A stretch of 64,000 nucleotides of DNA from Desulfitibacter alkalitolerans DSM 16504 (GTDB lineage Bacteria; Bacillota; DSM-16504; Desulfitibacterales; Desulfitibacteraceae), in assembly GCF_000620305.1 (NCBI RefSeq), contig NZ_KK211100.1:680735-744734 (forward strand), read 5' to 3'. Within the stretch, counting starts at the first letter, position 1; the number at the start of each line of letters is the position of its first letter. The notes below the pieces were generated by a model, which worked only from the letters and a program-made list of their open reading frames with translations, had not been told where the DNA came from and searched no databases. The translations under genes were made by a program, and so were the position numbers. This document shows positions 9,512 to 18,916 of this stretch, piece after piece.

Positions 9512-9795
9512 ATGTAGGGCTCATGGGGTGCATTAACTCCAGCATCCGATCTGCAAATTATTTTGTTACTAGGGTAAAGAGCAAAATATGTTACCTAGGA
9601 TATTCCGATTAACCCTAAAAATTGAGCTCGAAACATTTTTTAGAACCAGCAAATAGGCAAAGTCAGATTTCTGAATACTGTTTACAATTTTTGTACTTAA
9701 GGGGGTTACATCACCCATAAACTTGGATACAGCTGACACCAGAATTAGGGCACTATTTCTTTCGGGATAATCAACACTTTTTGCTATTTTAAAGA
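9512..9795 (-). pseudogene. alpha/beta hydrolase remnant (copy A of decayed cassette)
   Basis: Minus-strand fragments in shifting frames match the middle of the intact hydrolase at 54972-55901: an equivalent of DYPDRSSALILLSAV reads here as DYPERNSALILVSAV, followed by SKFMGD and ISQETYS-like stretches and a HPMSP-like end. Stops and frame changes break it, and both ends of the gene are missing (no catalytic serine motif, no C-terminus). The same remnant occurs at 32960-33420, so it was duplicated together with the flavoprotein gene beside it. Confidence 0.8.
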
Positions 9796-9960
9796 TATAG
9801 TTTAGCAGTCATTAGAAATTTTAAACATCTACTTGATTGGGCTCTAACAAAGAAGGAGGATTTCCATATTTTTAAGTTGAAATAAAATAAAATCTAAAGT
9901 TTCGAACAAGTTAGGAATGATTAATTTATAATAATTTGAAAATAAAAAGGAGTGTATCTA

Positions 9961-10598
9961 TGAAGGTAGTAGCATTTAATGGAAGCCCTAAAAAATCAGG
10001 CAATACGGCTAGTTCATAAAAATGATTGCTGAAGAATTGGTTAAGAATGATATTGAAGTTGAAGTAGTGCACGTGGGTAATAAAAAAATAAGAGGATGCA
10101 TTAGCTGTTATAAATGTTTAAAAAGCAAGGATGAAAAGTGTTCCATAGATGATGATCAAGTAAATGAGTAGATCCAAAAAATGAAAACAGCAGAGGGAGT
10201 ATATTTGCTTCACCAGTTTATTTTTCTGGGATTGCCGGTACCATGAAATGTTTTCTCGACAGGGCGATTTATGTTGCTTCAGTGGCTAATGATAGAATGC
10301 TTATGTATAAGGTTGGTGCAGGTTTTGTAGCGGTAAGGCGCTCGGGGGGAGTATCTGCTTTTAATGCCTTAAACCAATATATTAATTTGTCAGAAATGAA
10401 CATGCCAACCTCAAACTATTGGAATGTTATTTATGGAGGAACCGTGCCTTGTGAAGCAGATAATGATGTGGAAGGAAGACAAATTGCCAGGTACTTGGTA
10501 AAAACATGGCATAGCTGATTAAGGTAATAGATGCAGGCAAGAAGCTTCATGAAATACCTGAACTAGAACCAAAACAACGTATGAATTTCATAAGGTAA
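9961..10598 (+). pseudogene. flavodoxin-fold NAD(P)H:FMN oxidoreductase remnant (copy A)
   Basis: Decayed gene for a flavodoxin-like FMN reductase/iron-sulfur flavoprotein of about 210 residues. The start is intact (AAGGAG then ATG, MKVVAFNGSPKKSGNTA with the FMN-phosphate loop), and the cysteine motif CISCYKC is preserved. There is a premature stop after residue 19, an in-frame TAG where copy B has TGG, and at least two frameshifts. The central stretch 10243-10518 is still open. The ancestral product can be rebuilt by combining copies A and B. Proteins of this type carry electrons between ferredoxin/NADPH and acceptors; here it is no longer translatable as one protein. Confidence 0.85.
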
Positions 10599-10738
10599 AT
10601 TTGTGATATGTATTGTTTCTTTAAAAAACAATCCAAAATGTTCCAATGGGGAAAACTAGGAATTCCTTTAGGTAATGATTTACCATGTTAGGTGAACCGA
10701 TATGCATCCATATAGATAAAATGATATTCCCTGCACCT

Positions 10739-11899
10739 TCAACTCTTTTCAATTCCGCGGGCAATAAGAGTACCTATCAGTAATGACCATATTGGTGAAC
10801 TAATATTTAAAAATGTTATATTAGAGGCGGCAATTACGAAAGCAAAAGTTGTACTAATTTTCATCTTTGTTTTTGAAAAACTTACATTCAAGCTGTTTCC
10901 GAATACCCCCAAGAGAGCAAACCCCAACAGAATTGAGGTAAATGTCTGGGGCAGACCCTGAATAAAAGGAACAAGTTTCCAGGAAAACACACCAAAGATA
11001 ACCAATATAATACCAGACACAATTGCCGCCCAGTATCTTTTTTCCTTTGGTCCTGCATCCTGATTGGAACATATGGCCGACATCATTCCGGCAACATTTG
11101 TGGATTGACCGCCGAAAAAACCAGCAATGATTGTAAAAATGCCACTTAAGGTAATAAGTCTATTAATAGGTGGGTGATAGTCGTTTTGTTCTAATGCACC
11201 GAGGCCAACTGCCGCATCATTGCTTAATACAACAAGTGCCAGCGGTATAGAAACGGAAAAAAAGGCAAGGAAACCAAACTCCGGCACCTGGACAGATGGA
11301 AATACTAGAGGCGCTGCAAACCCACCTACACTTAACGTCTCGGTAGCAATAAATAAAACTATTGCTGTAAGAATCCCTGCAATGACAGGTGGTATGCGTT
11401 TATCCCATCTGCTGAAAACAAAATAAACGAGCAAAGACAGTCCGCCAATTAAGGGAAGCCTAGTAATTGCCGTTACATAATTAATCATATAGCTCACAAT
11501 CATTCCAGCTAGCATGGATGCAATTATTTGCTTTGGTACAAAACTCATTAATTTGGAAAATATACCCAAAGAACCAACTATCAACATCAATACACCTGCA
11601 AGGATATATGCACCTATTAACCCCTGGTAGGTAAATTGGGCCGTAACTGTAGCCAAGAAGGCAACCCCAGTAATGGAATGGGCACCAACTATAGGCATAC
11701 GATAGTACAAAGGTGCTAAGATGCTGAAGATGCCACCAAAGGTATATACGGAAAACACCCACATAATAGTTTGGGTATTTGTGAACCCACCATTTGATGC
11801 AGCCTGTAATATTAGCGCCGGGGGACCTGTAATGGCCAACAACCCAGATATGATCCCTGCAAAAGAGTTTTTATAATTTAAGTCCTTAAGTGTTCCCAT
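10739..11899 (-). CDS. benE: BenE-family benzoate/H+ symporter-like transporter
   Basis: Membrane protein of 386 residues with about 11-12 hydrophobic helices. The N-terminus, with LLAITGPPALILQAA, and the internal repeats match the BenE benzoate:proton symporter family, itself related to nucleobase transporters. It has the usual family length. GGAG lies about 12 bases before the ATG. The gene is alone, 507 bases downstream of the long catabolic operon and on the same strand, so it may be independently expressed from the intergenic region 11900-12405. An aromatic or other organic acid is the likely cargo, but family members are poorly characterised and the real substrate is uncertain. Confidence 0.83.
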   Translation of the reverse strand: MGTLKDLNYKNSFAGIISGLLAITGPPALILQAASNGGFTNTQTIMWVFSVYTFGGIFSILAPLYYRMPIVGAHSITGVAFLATVTAQFTYQGLIGAYILAGVLMLIVGSLGIFSKLMSFVPKQIIASMLAGMIVSYMINYVTAITRLPLIGGLSLLVYFVFSRWDKRIPPVIAGILTAIVLFIATETLSVGGFAAPLVFPSVQVPEFGFLAFFSVSIPLALVVLSNDAAVGLGALEQNDYHPPINRLITLSGIFTIIAGFFGGQSTNVAGMMSAICSNQDAGPKEKRYWAAIVSGIILVIFGVFSWKLVPFIQGLPQTFTSILLGFALLGVFGNSLNVSFSKTKMKISTTFAFVIAASNITFLNISSPIWSLLIGTLIARGIEKS

Positions 11900-12060
11900 C
11901 CCTGCATTTTCTCCTTTTTATTTTCCAACGTTTCTTAACAAAACCTAATTTCGGGTATCATCTAAATATTTTTCATGCAAATTTTGTATTTAAAATAAGT
12001 ACAGCAAGTGACTGATCATAACATATATATCTATGATAGGTAAAGCTTTCTTTATAAATC

Positions 12061-12103
12061 ACACATGATGATACACATGATAATAAATCATATATCTGAT
12101 ATT
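12061..12103. promoter_or_regulatory. possible regulator site upstream of benE-like gene
   Basis: Two copies of ACACATGAT are spaced 12 bases apart, followed by ATATCTGATATT. The reverse complement of the latter, AATATCAGATAT, occurs again at 25636-25647 in front of the GntR-led operon. A shared operator would tie the transporter to that regulon; this is inference from one 12-base match in AT-rich DNA. Confidence 0.3.
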
Positions 12104-12124
12104 CTATGTTAGTAATCAAAGATT

Positions 12125-12156
12125 TTGGGGCGCAAAAAAACTAACTAGCGCCCCAA
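12125..12156 (-). terminator. 9-bp GC-rich hairpin, possible terminator of catabolic operon
   Basis: TTGGGGCGC (12125-12133) and GCGCCCCAA (12148-12156) pair perfectly around a 14-base loop. On the minus strand it lies 250 bases after the last gene of the operon; a T-run sits in the loop rather than after the stem, so termination is uncertain. Confidence 0.4.
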
Positions 12157-12405
12157 TTGAGGGAGGAGGTTGTGTATAAACACTTTTATTACAGAAGCAT
12201 CAATTAAACCTTTCACAGCCTCATACACAGTTATAACATTTTAAACAGGAGCCCTGCCTATTAGAGTTGGTTACCTATACTGAAATATATATAAGAATTA
12301 ATTAATTTATGGACAATATTACAATTGTTAGGAAACTGTGTGTCAAAATTACCAGCATAATCGGTTGCTTGTTTTATTATAGTTAATAATATTTCAGATT
12401 TAGTT

Positions 12406-13458
12406 CTAGGGTTCAATAATGACCTTAATAGCTTTTCCTGTTCTAATTAAATCAAGGGCTTCTTCATAAGAATCCATTGGTAGTCGATGAGTTACCATTT
12501 TTTCCGCATCATTGCCGATTTCAGCCATCATCTTCATAGTGGTTTCCCATGTTTTGTGATAAAAAGCCCTGCTCCCTACTATACTCTTTTCCTCAAATAC
12601 TAGCCTTGCTGTATCTATTTCATTTGGTTTGTCAGCTATTCCTACCAAGCAAACACTACCCGAAGGACGACAAATTCTGATGGCTAGATCAACTGCTTGA
12701 ACAGATCCCGCACATTCATAAACAATATTTGGACCTTTTTTACCAGTGGCTTTTTGTATTTCCTCTATTGGATCTTCCTTTCCAACTATTATTGCACCTG
12801 CACCAAATTCTTTAGCGAGTTCTAAGCGCATAGCATCCTGTTCTAATCCTATAACAAAATAATTTTTTACATTTAGAACTTTTAAAACTAAGGCTAATCC
12901 AAGACCTATCGCTCCCGCTCCAATTATGGCAACAACATCATCTTCTTTTGCAGGAACCCTTTCCACAGCATGAATTGCTACCGACAAGGGCTCAGCTATA
13001 GCTCCAGCATGTAAAGATACATTTGCGGGAAGCACAAAACAGTTTTTTTCCCTGACAACAATATACTCAGTCATACCACCATGTATATGACATCCTAGTA
13101 CAGGACGGTTTTCGCAAATACACTCCATATTTTTCAAGCAGAATTCACATATGCCACAAAAAATATGCTCATTAACTGTTACGTGGTCTCCTATCTTAAT
13201 TCTAGAAACCCCTCTTCCCACAGACTCAACTATTCCTGCAAACTCATGTCCAATGATATTTGGAAAATTAGGACGGTATTCCTTTTCCACTGAAGGAGTC
13301 CACTTGTAAATGGATAAATCTGTACCACACATGCCCACTGATTTAACCTTTATCAAAATGTCATCTGGTTTAGTTATTTGAGGTTTATCTAAATCAATAA
13401 TACTCATATTTCCATAACCAGATCCGACTTTTGCAACTGCTTTCATAACTTCATTCAC
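12406..13458 (-). CDS. zinc-dependent medium-chain alcohol/polyol dehydrogenase
   Basis: MDR-family NAD(P)-dependent dehydrogenase, 350 residues, of the threonine/sorbitol dehydrogenase type. Catalytic zinc ligands are seen as Cys44 (MCGTD) and His71-Glu72 (GHEF); the structural zinc set is Cys101/104/107/115. The Rossmann loop GAGAIGLGLA lies near residue 175. It oxidises a secondary alcohol or polyol to a ketone. It is last in the 13-gene minus-strand unit, separated from the TRAP binding-protein gene by 89 bases containing a perfect 16-bp hairpin, so its expression may be reduced or independent. Substrate is presumably related to that of the operon, but cannot be named. Confidence 0.88.
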   Translation of the reverse strand: MNEVMKAVAKVGSGYGNMSIIDLDKPQITKPDDILIKVKSVGMCGTDLSIYKWTPSVEKEYRPNFPNIIGHEFAGIVESVGRGVSRIKIGDHVTVNEHIFCGICEFCLKNMECICENRPVLGCHIHGGMTEYIVVREKNCFVLPANVSLHAGAIAEPLSVAIHAVERVPAKEDDVVAIIGAGAIGLGLALVLKVLNVKNYFVIGLEQDAMRLELAKEFGAGAIIVGKEDPIEEIQKATGKKGPNIVYECAGSVQAVDLAIRICRPSGSVCLVGIADKPNEIDTARLVFEEKSIVGSRAFYHKTWETTMKMMAEIGNDAEKMVTHRLPMDSYEEALDLIRTGKAIKVIIEP

Positions 13459-13498
13459 CTGCTCCTATTGAGAAATTTGTGGAATTAAGTATAAGTAA

Positions 13499-13531
13499 AG
13501 TTATTGGCATATTTAAAATATGCCAATAACT
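13499..13531 (-). terminator. 16-bp palindromic hairpin between dctP and dehydrogenase gene
   Basis: AGTTATTGGCATATTT and its exact reverse complement are separated by a single A. On the plus strand it is followed by a T-rich tract, on the minus by TTTACTTA. It lies directly after the TRAP binding-protein stop, where it may end most transcripts or stabilise the upstream mRNA. Confidence 0.6.
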
Positions 13532-13547
13532 TATATTTTTTATATAC

Positions 13548-14564
13548 TTATCTCACAGCCTTAACCCTTTGTACTAAATTAGGCAACATCTGTGGAGCCA
13601 GTTTTTCTTCTACACCACTCTCTTCATATTTTTTCATGAACAAACTTCTGTCAACTTCTATCACTTGCATACCTTTATCCTTCAACAATTGGAGATACAT
13701 GTCCTCCGATTCTCGAACTAGCTGTTTTTGAAATTCTGTTGCTTCAGCAAGTGCTTCGTCAAATTTTTGTCTAAGATCATCTGGGAAACCATCATATAAA
13801 TCAACATTGATCATAAAAAACCATGGAGAATAGGTGTGTTGAGTAAGCATTACATGAGACTGTACTTCATGAAAATTTGAAGTGTATATTAAATCCAGAG
13901 GATTTTCCTGTCCATCTACTACACCTTGTTGTAATGAAATAAACAACTCCGGAAACGCTATAGGCGTTGGATTAGCACCTAAGGCTTCCCACACTGATAC
14001 AATGATTGGTATAGTTGTTACTCGCAATTTCATTCCTCTTAAATCATCAGGGGTTAACTTTGCCTCATTCGCTGTCAGGTTTCGAGGTCCTCTATGCCAA
14101 ACTTCTAGTATCGTAGAGTTCGCTGTTTCTCTAAATGTAGCATCTAGTTCCTTCCCGATTTCCCCGGCATAAACCTTATCCATATGCTCTATACTATCAA
14201 ATAAGAATGGTAATACTAATCCTTGAAACTTTGGCGCATAAGTTCCTAGTGCTCCATCCCCAGGGATAACGATATCAATAACGCCCATCCCCATGTTTTT
14301 AACCATATCTATTTCGCTACCTAACTGAGCACTTGGGAAAACTTCTACTGTAATTCTTCCATCGGTTTTTGCTTCAACAATCTCCTTGAACTTTTTCGCT
14401 CCTTCGTCAACTGCACTTCCTGGAGTTACATTGTGTCCAAGTTTAAGATTATAAGTTGGACCAAGATCTGTTTGTTGAGTCTCATCTTTCTTTTCGCTAC
14501 AACCTGTAAAAACTAACGCAATAATTAAAACCAATATCCATACCAAATTCCTTTTCTTAAGCAT
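13548..14564 (-). CDS. dctP: TRAP transporter periplasmic-type substrate-binding lipoprotein (system 1)
   Basis: DctP-family solute receptor, 338 residues. A lipoprotein signal ends at LVFTGC with Cys22 as the lipidation site, so it is anchored outside the membrane. The family segment MKLRVTTIPI contains the arginine that usually binds the substrate carboxylate, and is followed by the GQENPL motif. It is encoded 119 bases after the large permease gene of the same system. TRAP receptors bind organic acids and feed the sodium- or proton-driven QM permease. The cargo is unknown, but the co-operonic acid-CoA ligase and CitE-like lyase suggest a di- or hydroxycarboxylate. Confidence 0.93.
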   Translation of the reverse strand: MLKKRNLVWILVLIIALVFTGCSEKKDETQQTDLGPTYNLKLGHNVTPGSAVDEGAKKFKEIVEAKTDGRITVEVFPSAQLGSEIDMVKNMGMGVIDIVIPGDGALGTYAPKFQGLVLPFLFDSIEHMDKVYAGEIGKELDATFRETANSTILEVWHRGPRNLTANEAKLTPDDLRGMKLRVTTIPIIVSVWEALGANPTPIAFPELFISLQQGVVDGQENPLDLIYTSNFHEVQSHVMLTQHTYSPWFFMINVDLYDGFPDDLRQKFDEALAEATEFQKQLVRESEDMYLQLLKDKGMQVIEVDRSLFMKKYEESGVEEKLAPQMLPNLVQRVKAVR

Positions 14565-14683
14565 AAACCAAAACCTCCTTTTATGTGTTGGAAAAACAAG
14601 AAATTAAATAAGCTATTATTATATCCCCCCTTTTGATTGTTCACTAACATTATCTTAATTCTGGACACTCTACTAATGACAGG

Positions 14684-15961
14684 TTATCTTCCCACACTCG
14701 GTAACCACAGGCTTAAGCCAGGTATATAAGTAATAATTAATACAAATGTAATAGTTAAAACTAAGTATGGTATCATACCAATCGTTATTTCCTCAAGAGA
14801 TATATTCGCAATTTTACATGATATGAACAGATTGACACCTACTGGTGGAGTTATCATACCTAATGCTAAGTTCGCTACCATTACCATTCCAAAATGAATG
14901 GGTTCAATTCCGAATTTTAAAGCAATAGGAAATAAAATTGGTGCTAAAACAAGAATAGCAGCACTAGCCTCAAAGAACATTCCCACAACTAACAATAAAA
15001 GGTTTACGATAAGCAAATATACTATTGGACTATCTGTAAAACTGACTATAGCACTTGCAAGTTTTTGAGGAACCATGTTTATTGTTAAAAACCAACTAAA
15101 TAAACCCGCTGCTGCAATTATTATCATTATTGTCGCCGTAGTGAGAGCTGCATCAGCAAATAAGGAAAGTAAATGTTTAATTTTTAACTCTCTATAAATA
15201 AAAATTCCGACTATTAGGGCATATGCAACAGCTACCGCAGCTGCTTCAGTTGGTGTAAATGTTCCTGAGTAAATACCACCCAATATAATAACTGGCATTA
15301 AAACTGCTAATATTGAATCTTTAATTGCAACTAGCTTTTCAATCCAATTAGACTTTTTACAATCACCTATCAAACCTTTTCTTTTTGACACAATTATTAC
15401 AAACACTACCAATATGATTGTTAGCAATATTCCCGGCACAACACCAGCAATAAACATAGCTCCAACAGAGGTTCCTGTAACAGATCCATAAAGAATCATA
15501 GGTATACTAGGGGGAATAATTGAACCAAGTTCTCCAGACGCAGCACCTGTCGATGCAGAGAATCTCTTCCCATAATTTTTACTTATCATCACAGGAATTA
15601 ATATTCCACCTATAGCTGCCACTGTCGCTGCACTCGATCCTGATATTGCTCCAAATAACATACAAGAAACTATTGTAACAGCAGCATATCCTCCAGATAT
15701 ATGACCAATAAATGCTGATGCAAGATTTACTAGCCTTTTAGATATACCTCCAGAAGCCATTAAAGTACCAGATAGGATAAATAATGGGATTGCTAGCAAA
15801 GGAAATGAATCTAATGCCCCAAACATTTTTTGTACCGTAATTGCTAAAGGCAAATTTGAAAAAAATACAATAGATATTATAGAAGCACAAGCAATTGAAA
15901 AAGCGACCGGTAGGCCTATGAAAAGTAATATAGCAAGAGCAATGAACAGGAAAGTTAACAT
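14684..15961 (-). CDS. dctM: TRAP transporter large permease subunit (system 1)
   Basis: DctM subunit, 425 residues, about 12 membrane helices, normal length for the family. Typical signatures include GGxxKRLVNLA, the SGSSAATVAAIGGILIPVM segment and PPSIPMILYG, and the C-terminal NLALGMITPPVGVNLF. It forms the ion-coupled transport channel. Its start overlaps the end of the small subunit gene by 7 bases, showing translational coupling. Confidence 0.94.
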   Translation of the reverse strand: MLTFLFIALAILLFIGLPVAFSIACASIISIVFFSNLPLAITVQKMFGALDSFPLLAIPLFILSGTLMASGGISKRLVNLASAFIGHISGGYAAVTIVSCMLFGAISGSSAATVAAIGGILIPVMISKNYGKRFSASTGAASGELGSIIPPSIPMILYGSVTGTSVGAMFIAGVVPGILLTIILVVFVIIVSKRKGLIGDCKKSNWIEKLVAIKDSILAVLMPVIILGGIYSGTFTPTEAAAVAVAYALIVGIFIYRELKIKHLLSLFADAALTTATIMIIIAAAGLFSWFLTINMVPQKLASAIVSFTDSPIVYLLIVNLLLLVVGMFFEASAAILVLAPILFPIALKFGIEPIHFGMVMVANLALGMITPPVGVNLFISCKIANISLEEITIGMIPYLVLTITFVLIITYIPGLSLWLPSVGR

Positions 15962-16455
15962 TTGCCAGTCTCCCTTCTACCTAAGAACAATTCAACCAAT
16001 ACAGATAATGCGTTTATTAATATTAATGTTCCGCCCATAGGAATTGCGGCATAAGCATAAGACATAGGCATATGCAATGCTGTAGATTGATGGTTTATAG
16101 TCATCTGGCACATTTCTATTCCAAATACAACTAGGAATACTGAAAAAGCAATAGTAATTATTAATGCTATAGCTTTAAATACTAACTGCAATTTTTCCGG
16201 AACATTTTGAACAAGAGCCTCAACTGCGATTAAAGATTGCCTACGAACACCAATTGCAACACCTAGAAATACAGTCCAAATTATTAAATATCTAGCGGCT
16301 TCTTCTGACCAGCTTAATGACTTATTTATTACAAAACGAAAAAACACCTGAGTTACCAATAAAACAAAAATTACAAAAAGCAAAATGGCAATTAATTTTA
16401 TTATAATTTTATTAATCCCATCTACAGTTTTGATATATTTGGTCAGAAACAACAC
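15955..16455 (-). CDS. dctQ: TRAP transporter small permease subunit (system 1)
   Basis: DctQ subunit with four membrane helices and the family motif RFVINKSLSWSEEAARYLIIW. About 166 residues from a GTG at 16453-16455, which has GAGGTG just upstream; a TTG 11 codons earlier (16488) is an alternative. It pairs with the large subunit, whose gene it overlaps, and follows the SDR gene closely, so it is part of the long operon. Confidence 0.88.
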   Translation of the reverse strand: MLFLTKYIKTVDGINKIIIKLIAILLFVIFVLLVTQVFFRFVINKSLSWSEEAARYLIIWTVFLGVAIGVRRQSLIAVEALVQNVPEKLQLVFKAIALIITIAFSVFLVVFGIEMCQMTINHQSTALHMPMSYAYAAIPMGGTLILINALSVLVELFLGRRETGKC

Positions 16456-16501
16456 TTTTAACACCTCGCTGATAACTATTTTTAGCAATTTAATAATATA
16501 A

Positions 16502-17260
16502 TTATTTTGTTATAATGCCGCCATCGACAAAGATTGTTTGCCCAGTCACATAGTCAGATGCACTACTAACTAGATATAGAAGAGTTCCGACTAATTCTTC
16601 AGGTTCACCGAAACGCCCCAAAGGAACTTGCTCGACCATTTTCTTGTAACGAATTGGATCATTTCTTAAATCTTCATTCATACTTGTTTTAATAAAACCC
16701 GGTGCAATAGCATTTACTTGAACAAAATCCGGTCCCCATTCAGCTGCTAATGTTCGAGTAAAATGTTCAATAGCAGATTTTGAAGTACAGTACGCTAGCC
16801 GAAGATCAAGTCCTTTCCTTCCTGCTATTGAAGATATATTGACAATTTTGCCTTTTTTTCTTTTTTTCATTTCTTCTCCAAAATATCTACTACACAAAAA
16901 TGTTCCCTTAACATTAATACTCATTACACGTTCCCATTCATCTCCATCCATTTTATCAGCTGCAACACGTTGTACAACTCCAGCATTATTTATTAATATA
17001 TCGACATTTTTATATTTATTTAACACCCTATTTACAAAAGCTATTACCTCAGCCTCGCTTGAGACATTAACAAGGTACCCTTCAGCAATTCCATATGTGC
17101 TTAATTTTTCAATAGCTATATCGATATTTTCTTGAATGATGTCACATATTATTACCCTTGCTCCTAAAGAAACTAATGCTTCCGCATATGTGTAACCTAG
17201 CCCCCGAGCTCCACCAGTTACTACAGCAACTTTACCATCAACTGAAAATAAGTCGTTCAT
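16502..17260 (-). CDS. short-chain dehydrogenase/reductase
   Basis: Classical SDR, 252 residues. It has the cofactor loop TGGARGLG (15-22), NNAG (91-94), catalytic Ser143/144, Tyr157 and Lys161 (YxxxK), and a C-terminal VTGQTIFVDGG. A strong AGGAGG precedes the ATG. It oxidises or reduces a hydroxyl/ketone group on the operon's substrate, probably a sugar acid or hydroxyacid; similar sequences are often annotated as 3-oxoacyl-ACP reductase or gluconate dehydrogenase, which the context does not support specifically. Confidence 0.9.
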   Translation of the reverse strand: MNDLFSVDGKVAVVTGGARGLGYTYAEALVSLGARVIICDIIQENIDIAIEKLSTYGIAEGYLVNVSSEAEVIAFVNRVLNKYKNVDILINNAGVVQRVAADKMDGDEWERVMSINVKGTFLCSRYFGEEMKKRKKGKIVNISSIAGRKGLDLRLAYCTSKSAIEHFTRTLAAEWGPDFVQVNAIAPGFIKTSMNEDLRNDPIRYKKMVEQVPLGRFGEPEELVGTLLYLVSSASDYVTGQTIFVDGGIITK

Positions 17261-17277
17261 AATAACCTCCTGATTAA

Positions 17278-18090
17278 CTATAAGTTTATGTTCAATCCAT
17301 AGTTTTTTAAAATATCAATACTTTTCATGATGCCTTCTATACCTTTATCATTAATAACCTCTAACACAATCTCTCCATCATAACGTATTTCATTTAATGT
17401 ATTCACAATTTCACCAAAATCCACGTCTCCTGTACCAATCACATTATGTTCCCATTTAACTACTTTTGTATCTGATAAGTGTATTAAACAAAGATAATCT
17501 ATATATTTTCTTATTGATTGGCAAACATCTTCTTTTTGGAATACATTTGCTACATCAATTACCATTTTTACATTTTGGTGGTCAAGATCATCAATAAAAC
17601 TTTTGATACTCTCACTAGTGTCAAGGAAGATAGAAGGCAAAGTCTCAATCCCATATATCAAATTTGAATGTGAACCATATTCCAATATTACTTCTATCGA
17701 TTTTTTGGAGTATTGATATATAAAATCGAAGCATGGTGGTAATAATGGATGTCTCTTTCCCGGAGCAATTAATAAAATTTTTGCTTCCAATTCTTGATTA
17801 ATATCTACAAGGCGCTTATATAGATTGATGCTCATTTCTCGCATTTCAGGAAATGGACTAGCTAAATTAATATCTAAACCAGGAATATTTAATGCCAATA
17901 TTTCCATATTATATTTTTCAATTAATCTTTTAATTGCTAAATACATTCCTGGTTTATATTTACTTAAATTAAAATGTGGAGGAGAAATCAATAATTCAAC
18001 AGACTTTAATCCATTGTCAGCCAATACAGATAAGGTGTTTTCAATGCTTTCCGTCCACAAAAAAGAGTAAGTATTAATTGAAATCTTCAC
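17278..18090 (-). CDS. sugar phosphate isomerase/epimerase-like TIM barrel (copy 1)
   Basis: AP-endonuclease-2/xylose-isomerase-like TIM barrel, 270 residues. Metal-site candidates include the GIETLPS glutamate, the IDVAN aspartate, HLSDTK histidine and aspartate, and the late LEVIND glutamate, placed as in hydroxypyruvate isomerase and related epimerases. It starts with GTG. A close paralogue sits directly upstream at 18121-18912, with the same motifs and much the same sequence throughout (for example the shared LNIPGLDINLASPFPEMR). Family members isomerise, epimerise or decarboxylate keto sugar acids. The substrate is unknown. Confidence 0.85.
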   Translation of the reverse strand: MKISINTYSFLWTESIENTLSVLADNGLKSVELLISPPHFNLSKYKPGMYLAIKRLIEKYNMEILALNIPGLDINLASPFPEMREMSINLYKRLVDINQELEAKILLIAPGKRHPLLPPCFDFIYQYSKKSIEVILEYGSHSNLIYGIETLPSIFLDTSESIKSFIDDLDHQNVKMVIDVANVFQKEDVCQSIRKYIDYLCLIHLSDTKVVKWEHNVIGTGDVDFGEIVNTLNEIRYDGEIVLEVINDKGIEGIMKSIDILKNYGLNINL

Positions 18091-18120
18091 ATTATCTCAA
18101 TCCTTTCCTAAAAAAGCCGA

Positions 18121-18912
18121 TTATTCTTTTAATTTTTTAATACTTTCCAAAACACCATGCACTCCTCTGTCGTTAATAATTTCCAAAACAACGTATCCAT
18201 TATAGTTAATCACTTTGATTGCATCCATAATTGATGAAAAATCTATATCTCCTGTACCAATTACATTGTGCTCCCACTTTGTAGTTTTTGTATCGGAAAT
18301 GTGAATCAAGCAAATATCATCAGCAGCTTTTTTGATACCCTCTGCAGGATCCTCCTGCATAAACACATTAGCTACATCATATACAATTTTTACCTTTGGA
18401 GAATCAAACTCTTTCACCAACCGCTGGACATCTGCCACTTTGTCCAGAAAAATAGCAGGTACCGTTTCTATTCCAAATACCAAGTCTGTATAACTGGCAT
18501 AATCCATTATCTGTTCTATAGAATCCTTGGCATATCCATAAATAAGCTCGAAATCCGGCGGGAGCAGTGGATGCCTTTTCCCAGGAACAACTATGAGTAT
18601 TTTTGCATTTAATTCCTGGTTGATATCAATTAATCTCTTATATAAGTCAATGCTCATTTGTCTCATCTCAGGAAATGGGCTAGCTAGATTGATATCTAGG
18701 CCCGGGATGTTTACCGCCAGCACTTCCATGTTATTTTGCTCAATAATCTTTCTGATTTTGGAATACATGCCTGGCTTATACTTATTTAAATAGAAATGAG
18801 GTGGTGAAACGAGAAATTCAATTGCTTTAAATCCGTGATCAGCTATAATTTTTACACTGTCTTCCAAATCATTGGACCATAGGAACGAATAAGTGTTTAT
18901 ACCTAGCTTCAT
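18121..18912 (-). CDS. sugar phosphate isomerase/epimerase-like TIM barrel (copy 2)
   Basis: Paralogue of the following gene, 263 residues, same TIM-barrel family. The metal-site candidates are conserved (GIETVPA, YDVANVF, HISDTK, LEIINDRG). It starts 4 bases after the thiamine-diphosphate enzyme stop with a GAGGTAGAGA ribosome site. Two retained copies in one operon suggest two successive isomerisation steps or a two-subunit enzyme rather than simple redundancy; this is inference. Both look intact. Confidence 0.85.
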   Translation of the reverse strand: MKLGINTYSFLWSNDLEDSVKIIADHGFKAIEFLVSPPHFYLNKYKPGMYSKIRKIIEQNNMEVLAVNIPGLDINLASPFPEMRQMSIDLYKRLIDINQELNAKILIVVPGKRHPLLPPDFELIYGYAKDSIEQIMDYASYTDLVFGIETVPAIFLDKVADVQRLVKEFDSPKVKIVYDVANVFMQEDPAEGIKKAADDICLIHISDTKTTKWEHNVIGTGDIDFSSIMDAIKVINYNGYVVLEIINDRGVHGVLESIKKLKE

Positions 18913-18916
18913 TTCT

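Larger units (their letters stand above)
11900..12405. other. 506-base intergenic region with repeats
   Basis: This gap separates the end of the catabolic operon from the BenE-type gene on the same strand. It holds a direct repeat ACACATGAT (12061-12069 and 12073-12081), a 12-base element ATATCTGATATT (12092-12103), a 9-bp hairpin (12125-12156) and an AT-rich stretch. A 12-codon frame after AGGAGG near 12170 is not convincing. No other gene is seen. Confidence 0.6.

Noticed and set aside
12157-12240. Short peptide gene after AGGAGG near 12170
   Set aside because: Only 12 codons from a GTG, on the strand opposite to all neighbours, with no supporting context.
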